Assembly (NCBI RefSeq): GCF_001659605.2
Contig: NC_035174.2
Coordinates: forward strand, 2,668,389-2,732,388
DNA: 64,000 nt
Direction: 5' to 3'
From: Manihot esculenta
Taxonomy: Eukaryota > Streptophyta > Magnoliopsida > Malpighiales > Euphorbiaceae
Below are positions 10,776 to 22,760 of this stretch, in pieces (the stretch's first letter is position 1; each line of letters begins with the position of its first letter). A program made the position numbers and the translations under genes. Under the pieces are notes generated by a model. That model had not been told where the DNA came from. It worked only from the letters and a program-made list of their open reading frames with translations, and searched no databases.

Positions 10776-13700
10776 ATGCCTCATTTCCTGATATTGGTGC
10801 TTCATCAAGATCCATGCCATTCAGCGTATGCTCCAAATTATTGCATTGTGGCTGCAATCATATAACGAGAAACAGATTTTTAAGCTAAGGAAATTAGTTT
10901 CTCTTATAGCTACTTTAGTTCAAATAAAGGAGCATTTTTAAACACAAGGTTGCTAAAAAAACACGAAGTTCAGATTTTTTTTTTCTTTATTTTTTGGGAG
11001 TTTGTATTTTGTAGCAAATAGTACAAGTAAACTTGCCTGCTCAAAGCTTGGATAATAGTCCTCCAATGGATTAACATTGCCACCAAAGTCGGGATTCACC
11101 GTTTCTTCCCTGCCTTGAAGCTGCAGAAAATGGCAATTAAGGACGAGCTTGACTATAAAATTCTCAATTTTCTTTGAATGCACCCGATGAAAAACAAGTA
11201 GAAACATCAAACATGAGACGAAAAATCGATATCAACCTTCAAAAAAAGAAAAGAAATTGCAAACATTTGCGCTAGAAAAAATGTACAAAGTTTAAAAATG
11301 TCTCCTATAAGGTTATTTAATTATAGGTTGGTGATGAAGCAGGAAAGGGAGCAAGTAATAGACATGCCTGGGCAGAGGATTTTTCACTCCAAGGAGTTTG
11401 ATCTGCAATAGTACACAAGGTAGAAAATTCCGAATTTAGGAATTCATTGACAGGACCACCAACTTCAGCCTGATATGGGCTGCTATGTAAGTTCACGTTC
11501 ATTGACACTTCCGAATTTTGGTCCTACATGTACAAAAGCCGACAATTAGTGGACAAACAACTGACAGTGATGATCTACATATATAGCTGAAGAAACATTC
11601 TTAAATTCTATAAAATGTGCAAACTACCTGGTAAGGAGTTGTATAGGGGGACCCGAAAAGGAGCTCATCAAGGTCAACTTCGCCAAGCTCTTGCTGATGA
11701 TTATCAGAAATGGTACCCAAGGTAGAAGCATTAGTCATCAAGTCATTTTCTCCACCAGCATTCCTAAGACCAGTACTGGTATGTTGCTGAGACTGTGGTG
11801 GAAGCATTAAAGTATTTTCTTGATTAGTTGCAATGAAAGTTGGTGAATATTGGTTTGTACTCCCAAGCACAGTTGAAGAAGAACAGGAACCTTGAGCACA
11901 CAAACCCCCAAAGATCCCATTTCCTGTTGGTGGATTATTCATACTGTTGTCATGAGTCATATTCATCAAAACTTTACCACCATTATTAGAGCCACTTGAT
12001 AAATCAATACCGTTGAATCGCGTTTTTCCTGTTCCAATGAGCTCGCCGTCACTAGTCAATATGATTCCAGCATAGTTACTAGTTGCCATGCTGGAACAGC
12101 CGATTCCGGTAGATAATAATGTGAATGGAGTGTCAATAATATTGCTCTGAGGATTCGCTTGATTTTGTTGCTGTTGCATTTGCATTGGTGTTGCACCGAT
12201 GGTGAGGCCATGTTGAGTAGCTGTATCCGAGGACAGATTAATTCCAGTATTGTTGGATGTTGAGCGATTTGCCAGACATGGGTTGGCAAACACTAGTGGT
12301 CGCTGCTGGAAACTAGTAGGATTGCCAAATAAACTAGATTGTCCATAGTGGAGCTGAGGCACAGAGTTGCTAGTTGGAGCTTCCTGACTAGGAAAGCGCG
12401 AGAGGCCGGAGCTGGAGCTTCTGAAACCAGAGAGATTGCCTCCATATCCTGGTTGGAAAGATGGCTGCTGTCCAAGAAAAGGTGAAAATTGCTTGTGGGG
12501 ATTTTGGTACATGGAGGTATATCCATTGGCGAAGGATGACCTAAACGCCCTTTCAGCCAGACTGCGAGATGTCCAGAAACCCTTCTCCGCAACCTTCTTC
12601 AGGAACATCCGATATTTCTGTGATTTTGACATATGTATACGTGAGAACCATCTTTCTCCCAACAGAAAAAGCAAAAAAAAAAAAGGTCCTTGATTTAAAT
12701 ATTTTATGTAGATGGGGAGTTACTTAAGAACTAGAGCCCAAGGGGAGCCATGGCCCCAAGTCTCAAACCCAAGAGCTACTCATAAAAATGTATGATGGCT
12801 TGTAACTTTTTTTATATAAAAAAAATATTACTTCAAATTGTTTTATTTTAATAAAAAAATAATTTATTGTTTTTTATATCAAAATATTTTCAATATAATT
12901 TATTTAAAAATCTTTCTATCATTGATTTTATGATATTTTTATTTTGTGAATTTAAATTTTAATATTATATAGTTATTTGTTGAATATACAATATCTTAAA
13001 TGAGATAATTATTAAATGAATAATATTTAAAATTAATTTACTAATTAATAGATTTTTTAATAATATATACATATGTAAATATGTATGGATGGATGAATGT
13101 ATAGACTAACTAATATTATAATCTCTTATTACTATGTTTACTAGACATACTTTTTATTATTGGTTTCCTTTATAATGAAACCTGAATTTGTGGTTTGGCT
13201 AATTGATTTTGTTGAACATGTATATATATATATATATATATATAATTGTAAATAAAGTAAAAGAAATAATTTTTATGTATAAAAAATATTTTAATAAAAT
13301 AATTTATTTTATTGTAATGTTAAAAAAATTTAATAAGATTTATATATAAAAGTTTAAATTTTATTTTTGTTATGAATAAAATATTTTTATTAATAGCTGT
13401 TTTTTTAAATCCCTAGATATCAGAAAAAAGGGGGAAATGTGAGAACTAGGACCGTAGTGTCAGTAGTAACGTAAGCTAGTCCAAAGGTGACGTTGAAAAG
13501 TAGTGTTCATATTATACGCAATAACCGTCAAGAAAGTTCATTCAAACCTGTAAATGACTTGCAACATTTTCTCTGGTTAGTCCTGGCACGTTCATGAATT
13601 CAAGAATTTTCTTGGGAACAGCCTCTGCATGATCAATTAAACCCACAAAGAAATCCATCGCAGATAAATATGGTTAATTTTGTAAGTAAATTAAGTATAT

Positions 13701-16512
13701 AATTAATCCACTTGAAAGGAAAAAAAATTGAATATATATATATATAATGCTGTCTTACTTTCCAGGCCAATGTGGCTTACAGCCTGCAAAAACAGATCAT
13801 GCAGTGTATTTGTCCAAATGACTTTGGCCTTTTTGGGTGGAGCAGGAGCAGGAGCAGCAGCAGCTTGAGCAGGAGCAGCATCTCGTTCCTCCTGGCCTTG
13901 ATCTCTTACCCTTTTTCTCCCCTTTTTCTTTTTTGGGCCACTCTCTTCATTCTCTGATGAAGAAGAGATATGATGAAGTTTGTCATTTGATGAAGTTTCC
14001 TCTTGGCCACTTCCAATTTCCTGCTCCATAACAACCTTTTTACCTTTCTTGGAAGCCACTGCGTACTGCCAAACTATTTTCAGATCTTCTGGATTCACTG
14101 GTTTTTTCATATAGAATGCAGCTTCACTCTCTAAACTCTTTAAAATCTCTTTTTCTTTGTCATCTGCTGACATTACTGCATCAAGAACATGATTGAGAAT
14201 TCAAATAAGTGAAATTAAATGTATATCGTAAGAGGAGTAATAGCTCAATACTGAACTTACTAATGACAGGGATCTTGAATTCTTCCTTGACTTGCTTCTG
14301 TAGTTCCAATCCATTCATTACAGGCATATGAAGATCAGTGATAACCAAGTCAAATGCTCCATTTTGAACTCGAAGATTTGATAATGCGTCCAATGAATTC
14401 TTAACGGTGACAACTGAAAGATCTATCATGCAATCTATCAAGTGACAAAGACAATTATTGATTAGGACATTTGAGAGGACAATATCATAGTGCAAATAAA
14501 AAGTAATATGTTCCCTATAACTAGCAACTTCTACATTTTCAGACTAAGATCCCCATTAACCATAATGAAATCATATTATATATGGGGATAAAAAATTCAT
14601 TTCTTTATCATAACTAAAATTAATAAATCAACATAGAAAGTTTACAAAATAATTTCTTTCATACGCTGGGAAGAAAGGGTAATATATATACATATATATG
14701 AAAAGTGATTCATGGAATTATCAAAAAATTATTAGGAAAGCTAAGGTCAATTAAATAAAATCAATATTTTCTAAAAAAGAGAAAACAATGATTACTTTTG
14801 GGGGAAAATATCAAATACAAAATAAGGGAGAAATGTGATGCAAGTAAGAAATGTAATCTAATACTTCCAATTAATAAAAATATAATACTTTCCTGTTAAT
14901 CTATTATGGTAAAAATTCCTATAAAATTGTATGAAATTTTTTCTTTTTCATTAATTTAATTTTTTATTTTTCTATATTTTTATTAGTTGAAAACACTAAA
15001 TTATGTAGACATGATATATTATGTTCATCTAATAAATTTCCGTAAGGTAATTGTAAAAATAATTTTCATAAAATTGTTGCAATTCCAATATCCCTATAGC
15101 TATTGTGGTTTTCTAAAAAAAGAAAACAAAGATTACTTTTATCAAATACAAAATAAGGGAGAAATATGATGCAGGTAAGAAATGTAATCTAATATCTTTA
15201 ACTAATAAAAATATAATATGTTAGTACGGTTAATCTATTAGGTTAAAATTTTCGTACGAAAACTTTTTTCTTTCTTATCAATTTAATTTTTTATTTTTTT
15301 TATTTGATATATAACACGTATTATATTTTTATTAGTTGAAAGCACTAAATCATATAGATATGATATAATAAATTCACCTAATAAATTTCTATAAGGTAAA
15401 TATTACGGTTAAAATTTTCGAACGAAAATTTTTTCTATCTTATCAATCTAATATTTTTTTTATTTATTTGATATATAACACGTATTATATATTTATTAGT
15501 TGAAAACACTAAATCATATATACGTGATATTCATCTAATAAATTTCTACAAAATAAGTGTGAAGTAATTTTGATAAAATTGTTAGCAATTCCAATCTCCC
15601 TAGAGCTACTTTGTGCAAATACCATCATAAAAACAAAATAATAATAATAATAAAACCTAACAAAGGCCTAAGAAAGAAAATATCAGGTATTGTAAAACCG
15701 AGCTATTTTGAATAAATACCATCATAAAAAAAAAGAAAAAAGAAAAGAGAAAATCCTAACAAAGGCCTAAGAAAGAAAATCTCAAATCTAGGTATTGTAA
15801 AACCAAAAGAGGAATTAGTGAGATCTTAAATTTTGATCTGTTAGATAAAGATGAGGGAAGAATTGGGAGGTGGTAGTTTGTAATTCAAACAGTTGCTTGA
15901 TCGAAAACCTCAATTTCTTAGTCAAAATTGACTCAAATGGAAGACATCTATTGCATCAAGTCAAAACATTTCCGATCAAAGCCTTGTCAAAACACTGACC
16001 AGTTGAAGATCTATTGTAGTTCCCTTCTAACAAGCAATAAAACAAAAATTGAGCAAAATAAAAGTAATAAAATTAGCAAAGAAATACAAAAGAATCCTCA
16101 AGAGGTATAGGATAAACATATTCAAAATCCAACTAAGATTGAAGATGATTATGGAATTTTGGATGGCAGGACTTCAATTTCAACAATCATGCATAGATAT
16201 GATATTTTCACCTTTACCAATGAACAAACACAGTAAACAAAAATCGCCCTCTAGGATTTGATTAGGAAAACAAGCACACAAAACCTATCAAATCAAAAAC
16301 ATACAAGAAAATCCAGAGATTATTGGTAAAGAAATTATGAGGTAGATAGCTATGAGATCTCCAATTCATATACCTTGGAGACTGCATTTTTTAAGCATTG
16401 AAGAGACAATAGCAAGAGAGGTAGAGTCATCATCCACAACCAAAATTTGGATTTTGAAAAGAGAAGTTTTTTTCTTGAGAGATTGAGAGGATGCAATTCC
16501 CCCATTGCTCAT
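10600..16512 (-). CDS. Type-B two-component response regulator (receiver plus GARP/Myb DNA-binding domain)
   Basis: Nine exons join in frame to 712 residues: complement of 16374-16512, 14261-14413, 13759-14175, 13548-13624, 11628-12617, 11368-11523, 11037-11120, 10780-10851 and 10600-10650. The receiver domain has the acidic pocket at D27-D29 (QILVVDDDS), the phospho-acceptor D73 ([10 protein letters not shown]), MSADD at 99-103 and the conserved lysine K122 before proline. A basic PKKKKGRKR stretch is a likely nuclear signal. The GARP domain runs from about 212 to 268, with [20 protein letters not shown] and SHLQKYRMF. The tail is rich in N, Q and S. Such proteins are nuclear transcription factors at the end of cytokinin phosphorelays. 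An ATG 35 codons upstream (16617) overlaps the TATA region, so the start at 16512 is preferred. Introns 6, 7 and 8 begin with GC. Confidence 0.9.
10734..10772. repeat. (TA)n microsatellite in intron 8 of the response regulator
   Basis: About 19 TA units lie directly next to the GC donor of the last intron. They are likely length-polymorphic. Confidence 0.9.
13220..13244. repeat. (TA)n microsatellite in intron 4 of the response regulator
   Basis: An uninterrupted TA run of about 12 units lies within the 930-bp AT-rich intron 12618-13547. Confidence 0.9.
14780..15600. repeat. Diverged tandem duplication in intron 1 of the response regulator
   Basis: A unit of about 340 bases that begins near AAAACAATGATTACTTTT (14782) recurs at about 15124 (AAAACAAAGATTACTTTT). 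Both contain AAATAAGGGAGAAAT and TTATTAGTTGAAA...CACTAAAT. The TATTAGTTGAAA block recurs again, giving an inner duplication of roughly 165 bases (about 15250-15410 and 15415-15570). It lies entirely within intron 1 (14414-16373). Confidence 0.75.
15604..15810. repeat. Second, shorter tandem duplication in intron 1
   Basis: Two copies of about 100 bases each contain AATACCATCATAAAAA, then CCTAACAAAGGCCTAAGAAA, then GGTATTGTAAAACC. The copies are separated by A-rich slippage tracts. Confidence 0.8.
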
Positions 16513-16620
16513 GTTTTCAAGATTGGGCAACTTGGAAGAAAACAACTTATAATTGAATGTACCTCTCAAACTGCAAAATAGAGGACTTGAAGAATGTCTT
16601 ACACTTGTCAGTCCCACTGA

Positions 16621-16628
16621 TTATATAG
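16621..16628 (-). promoter_or_regulatory. Probable TATA box of the response regulator
   Basis: CTATATAA on the minus strand lies about 110 bases upstream of the chosen start codon. It lies just beside the alternative upstream ATG at 16617, which would therefore be upstream of the expected transcription start. Confidence 0.5.
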
Positions 16629-17309
16629 TGTAAGACCATTAGACCAAAGGTGCCTTTATAGAAAACTCACGTTTTCCATTTCTTTTCCTCTACTTATTTC
16701 GGGTGGTTTTTCACAGCTTATATTGTTAAATAAAATAAAATAAAAAATCATAGAAAAACCATATTAATTTTCTGCTTTCGCCCACTGAATTTCAAATTAA
16801 TAAATGTTAAAAATCTAGTGTGAAATCAGCATTTAATGCATTTTACCTTAATTGAGATGTTCTCACTAAGAGTTCCTTCTATGGAAGATTTCACAATCTT
16901 TCTTGTCAAGTTTTCTTTTTTTCTTAGGTTTTTATTTTCCTTGTTAAGAAATGAATGATTTTTTTTCAATTACCTGCTGTTAATATTTTTTTTAATAGTT
17001 GACTGATTTTTTTTTATTTATTACATAACTCACTGAAAAAATAATTTTTAAAACCAATATATATTATACGTATATTTTATTAGTTTGAAATTTTAAATCA
17101 ATTGTGTATAATTTTTTAGGATTAGTGATTTATCCATTCAATAAGTTTAGAACTAAATGTTTTCAAAATAAAATAAATGGTGAATTCAATAATAAACGTC
17201 TATTTGCATTCTAACCTTTAATATGAAGTATATATTATCTTTCCATGCATAAGGATAAGGCTAATAATCCATATTTCAGGTGTAAGTGTTATTTGCATTA
17301 AACCTTTCC

Positions 17310-17760
17310 AGTGATGAAAGGTTTGAGATTCGAACTTTTAACATCACAAATCCAGCTGAATATTGAAACTTTACGTTATTTATTTTATATACCATGTGCG
17401 ATTTATCTATTAAAACATCCAACAATTTGCAACTATTTGGGAGAAATAAAAAATGAAACTATAAGTTTCCAGACAGTGGGAGAATCATCGGGCTTTAACC
17501 ACATGCCGATTGAATAATGAGGTGGTTTATTGTATTAAATTAATTAATTTAAGATTAATCCATATTTAAGGATATTCACATAAAAATGACAATTTCATTC
17601 GAATTTTTAACATCGCAAGTCTAGCTAGCTGGAGATTGAAACTTTACTTATTTCATGTACCACCTATAATTTAACCATTAAAACATCCGGGAAAAATAAA
17701 ACATAAAAATAAAACTATAAGTTTCTAAGACGGCTGTTGAAAACTAAGGTGGCTTATGAA
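17310..17760. repeat. Diverged direct duplication of about 180-230 bases
   Basis: The blocks TTCGAACTTTTAACATC...ATTGAAACTTTAC and ATTAAAACATCC...AAACTATAAGTTTC occur at 17330-17480 and again, in the same order, at 17600-17740 with substitutions and small indels. Confidence 0.6.
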
Positions 17761-19014
17761 ATTAAATTAGTTTAAATAATAAAATTAATATATAAATATT
17801 TACTATTAATTAGTATATTAGCTGCACTCCACTAATCTCACTATTTGGAGGTAAATTATGTATAAATTTAATATTGAAAACATATTTAAATATATAATTC
17901 AATTTATGCAGATATATTGATATTAAAATTTTAATAATTCTATTTGCATGACGTAAAATGTCTAAACATTTTAATTTTGGCTATGCAGTTGGAGATAATA
18001 AAAACAAAAATGTTGAAGTAACGTATATAAAAAATTGTGCATTGTAAAAATATAGCTTTTATGTAACATTTAGCTTTTATTTAAATTTTAAAATTGTTAC
18101 AAGTTTCGTTAGAAGTTTTTTTTTTTTAAATATGCATTTAAATATAAAAAGAATTCTGAATAAATTTAAACACATATATAGAGAATATTTTAATAAAAAG
18201 AGAGTCCAATTAATATTATTCGGCACTCATACAGAAAATCTTTAAACCCGTTCCATATTAATTTTCAAAATCTAAAATGCATTTTTCTAAAATAGATTAT
18301 CATTTTAGAATTAGTTAAAATATTATTTTATAATTAAAATATTTTAGTTTATTTTTCAATTAATTTATAATGCTCTTTATAACTAATACATTAAGAAAAA
18401 CTCAACAGTTATTTTAGTTACAAAGGCAATATAAGGTGTGCAAACGAATTGGTGGCATTTGTTGGTCTCGCATGTCGGGCTTTTGGTGGATGCAGCAACC
18501 TGCACTTATAGAAGAAAAAGATTAAGAATCCACTTGGATTGCATGCACATGCTTTAACCTTCATCAACAAAATCTACCTTTAGATATCAAATAAAACTTG
18601 CAGTAAAAATGGAGTTTTTTTACCTTCTTATCTTGTGTTCAGTGGTAATAAATGGAAGTTTGTAGTAAAAATAAATGTGACTAGGTACGTCTATGTTGTG
18701 TAATTCTGAAAACCGCTGTTGGAAACTGGGCTCTGCTTCTGCCCATGGTTTACAAAACCACCGATTTTGGATTGCCACTAGTTCATTTCTACATGACAAA
18801 TTTGCCCTACTTGCCAAAATTTGGTTTAAGAGAGATTGTGGAAATTGAAATTGGCTCTTGCCCTTTTAAGTCTTGCTAATCTGTCACATTAATGAAAAGC
18901 CATGACGTGTACACGCCAGAATCTGAAGCCCTGGTTTAGATAAGATCAATTTTTAAGTAATTAAGATTTTTTTTTTCTTCTTAATATCTATTGAAGTATT
19001 AATAATTAGCTATT

Positions 19015-19540
19015 TAAATGAATATGAAATCTGTAAAAATTAAATTATTTAAATTTAAATTTAATTTATATTAATAATATTTAAATTTATTATAAATTTA
19101 ATTAAAAATTAATTTAAACTATTTAATTCATTTCAATTATTATTATTAAATAAAATTTGAATTTATTTAGTTTTATATATTTTTATTAATAATTTATATA
19201 AAAAATATTTTTTATTAATGATTCTCATTTAAAAAATTCAATATTTATAAAAAATATTTAATTTTTAATTTTTAAATCAAAATATATATAAATATTATTA
19301 TAAAATATATTTTTTATATTAAATTAATTATTTATATCAACATATTATATTTTAATTTAAATTTATTTCAAATTCGATTATAATTATATAAACTTATTCT
19401 ATTAGGATTCAATTAGATCAAATATCAAAAAAAATCGACCCTTTTTAATTCATATTCATTTTAAATTCGATTATAATTATCTAAACTCATGTTATTAAGA
19501 TTCGATTAGATCAAATATCAAAAAACTCGATCCGTTCTCA
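19015..19540. repeat. AT-rich dispersed element related to the one at 51-543
   Basis: Long colinear matches to 75-410 are visible, for example ATAAAAAATATTTTTTATTAAT and the flanking AATTAATTTAAA blocks. The right part carries its own internal duplication (AAATTCGATTATAATTAT...GATTAGATCAAATATCAAAA, twice). The inverted termini seen at 51-543 are not clear here. Confidence 0.6.
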
Positions 19541-20254
19541 TAAGTATGCAATGAAAAATTTAATGATAAATTGTCACCAATTTTCCAAGGATTTTTTTTT
19601 TATACCAAATTTTCAATGATAGAAAAAAATAGATAGATGGCTATTCTTGCTTTATTACTTTTTCAGTGCTGAAAAAAACACTCTCAACATGGAATTTTAC
19701 AGGACTTAATTTTCTTTTTCAGTCAGATTTTAATTTGAAATTTCATAATTTTAAAAATAACACCAATATTAATAATTTTATTTGGATTATTTTTTATATT
19801 CCTACCTTTTTTTAGTTTCCTCTTATTTTTCTCGGACCACAATTCAACGTTTAGCATTTGCACTGTAGAATTGGGAACAATAAAAATAAATATTTAAAAA
19901 AAAAAACATTAACATTTATATTTATGTATAAAAGCTCAATAATTATCAATTATTTTTAATAAACAGAAATTGCAAATAAACAGTCTAAAACTGAAATTAT
20001 AACAAATTAATAGTCCAAGGAAATTTGAATTTTTCATTTACACATTTTTTTAGTCTAAAAGGAAAGAAGTTTGCATTTAGACATTATCAAAATGTGTATA
20101 TGATCCTCATATATTAAGAGATTTATTTTATATTATGATTTTTTATTTGATAAAATTATCATTATTATATAACATTAATAATTATATTTATTATCACAAA
20201 TTAATTTAAGATTTGACAAACAATTATTTTTATCATTTTTTAATAATAATAAAT

Positions 20255-20560
20255 ATAATTATTAACCTATGAAGATATTTTGTATATGCACTTTTGATAA
20301 GGTATAAACGTAAATTTCTCTCTTTTTATTAAAAAAAATATATAAATAAAAATTGTTAATATATGAAGATCTTTTGCATATACGCTTTTGGTGATGTTTA
20401 AATGTAAAATTCTCTCTTTTTATACCAAAAAAATACGTAAGTGAACGTTATTAAATATATGATGATGCTTTGTATATGCACTATTGATTAAATGTAAATT
20501 TCTCTTTTTCTATACCAAAAAATGTGTAAATGAAAATTATTAATATATGAGGATACACTT
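20255..20560. repeat. Three tandem units of about 90 bases
   Basis: Each unit runs TTATTAA...TATGA-GAT...TTTGTATATGCACTTTTGAT...TAAATGTAAATTTCTCTCTTTTT, starting near 20260, 20357 and 20449, with moderate divergence. There is a hint of a fourth, partial unit upstream near 20090. Confidence 0.7.
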
Positions 20561-20799
20561 CGTGCCACTCAGTTTTTTTTTTTTTTTTTTTTGCGTTCCT
20601 TCTATGAAGATAGGTCCATCCATTAAAAGAGCCTATAACCGGCAAAGCCCAAGGCCATACAGCCAAATGCCCAAAAAAAAAAACCTAGGGTGGTTCCTGT
20701 TAGGTATAAGGGTTGTGTTTGGGTATACGGTACACTCCTACTCTATATGAAAAAAAAAAAAAAAAACAAAACAAAACAGTAACTACCCTTGAGAGTAGT

Positions 20800-21290
20800 T
20801 TGAGTCAAAGTTTGGTGTCAGAAATGGAGATTCTCTTGACCTGTTCCAGGAAGAAATGATAATGCATGCCATCTCTGGATCTGCATTTTCTGAAACAATA
20901 AAAAGGGAAAAAAATTATACAAAAACAGAAAGAGAGATTTGCCAGTTGGAGGAAGGAACTTATCTTACCTAAATCCCGAGCACACAAACTCAGATTAGAA
21001 AGTCAACACAGCATTCTCACTCTTATACTAGTCAAATTTTACAATACAGTTGGTATCCTCTGTCTGTATGTGCACAATCATTCAGTTTTCCCAGATATGA
21101 TAAGTTGATAACACCACCCATCCACAACGTCTAGTCTTGGCTGATTGAGAAGCTGCTTTTAAGTCTGCCACCGGCCTGGAGGACCGAGTTTGTTGAACCG
21201 GGGGCAATCTGGCTGGTGGGCACCACTTACATCTCCAGTGAATTCACGCCACAGAGATGGAGCATGTGCTCTATAAAGTCACGTAGAAAT
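20800..21290 (-). other. Unidentified island with balanced base composition
   Basis: This is much less AT-rich than its surroundings. On the minus strand, 21158-21270 reads openly as HAPSLWREFTGDVSGAHQPD and continues to a stop. A donor-like GATGTAAGTGG sits inside it, and AG acceptor-like sites lie upstream. It could be the remnant or UTR of a lost gene. I do not recognise a family. Confidence 0.3.
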
Positions 21291-22194
21291 TATGAATATT
21301 AAAGTCTAGTTACTCTGAAATCTTATGATCTTCTACAGTTAAATCTTTGACGGCTACAAAAACACACTTACCTCCAATAATATTTGCATTCCTATAGAAG
21401 CATGAATCGCAAAATTAGACAGCAGATATTAAACTAAATATTTCAAATTTTATTAATCACTTTTGCCTTTTTAAATTAAAAATAAATAATTATAAATCTA
21501 ATTTTTATCCGCAAATAAATTAAATTAATCTAATTCAATTTCAATCAAATATAATTTTGAACTATAAATTCAAAGATGATTTTACGATACAATTAAAAAT
21601 CATCATTAATCATGAGATATTTTTTTTTCAGCCTCCAATTTGTTATAAATAATTAACTATCAACTATAAATTACTCTATGATATTACTTAATAATTATAA
21701 CTATGTGTCACGATTCGACCTATCAAAAAAAGGCGAGTCTTGACAATGATCCAAATGTTGAAGTGTCTGAATCTCATTTTTATAACGAAACTGCATTTCT
21801 CACTTATTAAATTTTTTCTACTTGTAAAATTCCTACCATGTACTCTTATTTTATAATAATAACTCATAATTTATTTTGTTCAGATATTATATACCATCAC
21901 GGATGATTCTATCGTTATCATCGAAGCTTGTCAAGAGAAAGCTCCCCAACTAGCCATTCATAATAAGATCTTGAATATTATGAAGCTCTCAAATTGGTTT
22001 GTGCAAGTTCACTTCTCTTGGATCAAAAGGAACGGGAATCGAGTTTCTCAATGCCGTAGCAAAAAAATTTTTGCTTGATTTCTCATTCGGATGTAATTTA
22101 GTTCAAGATATAGGAGTAAAGTACATTTCTTTTACAGTATATTAATATATATTAAAAAAACATGAATTAATTATATAATAATTTTTTTGTCAGA

Positions 22195-22760
22195 GGTTAT
22201 ATAATAAATAAAATTGATCGAAAAAATTTAATATTTATATTATTTTATATTTTAATTTTGAAAAAATTAGCTTAATATTTATATTTAAAATATAATTTTA
22301 ATTAATTTTTAAAATTAAAAATAAAAATAAATAATTTAATAGTTAAATATTTCGTTTACGCCTTAAATAATAATATATTTTATTTTATAATAATATTATA
22401 AATATTTTATAAAAAAATATATTATTTAATACAAACTAATAGTATATACAAAATGATTAAAATAACATATTTATTATAAAATTTTTATAATTATTAATAC
22501 CAAATAAAATATATCTATTAAGTATTTAATAATTAAATTATATTACTTTTATAATTAAATTTATTATTAATTATAATTAAATATAAATTAATATTATTTT
22601 CATATATAATATATTATATTTGACATTCTATTTATATTTTTATATTTTAATTTTTAAGAATTAATTAAAGTTACATTAAATGTAAATATTAAATAATTTA
22701 TTTAAAATTTAATAGTTTAAATTAAAATATAAAATAATTTACCTTAAATAAAATAATATG
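22195..22760. mobile_element. Foldback (long inverted repeat) AT-rich element
   Basis: The left arm (about 22225-22340: TTATTTTATATTTTAATTTT...TTTTAATTAATTTTTAAAATT) matches the reverse complement of the right arm (about 22625-22745) over roughly 110 bases with scattered differences. The ~280-base centre is also AT-rich. The structure is that of a MITE or foldback element, with no coding capacity. Confidence 0.6.

Noticed and set aside
16513..16617. Upstream in-frame ATG of the response regulator adding 35 residues
   Set aside because: It lies beside the TATA-like CTATATAA at 16621-16628, upstream of the expected transcription start, and the extra residues do not resemble type-B regulator N-termini.
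18620..18817. 65-codon minus-strand frame with protein-like composition
   Set aside because: It starts MASRANLSCRNELVAIQNRW but matches no family I know and has no partner exons.
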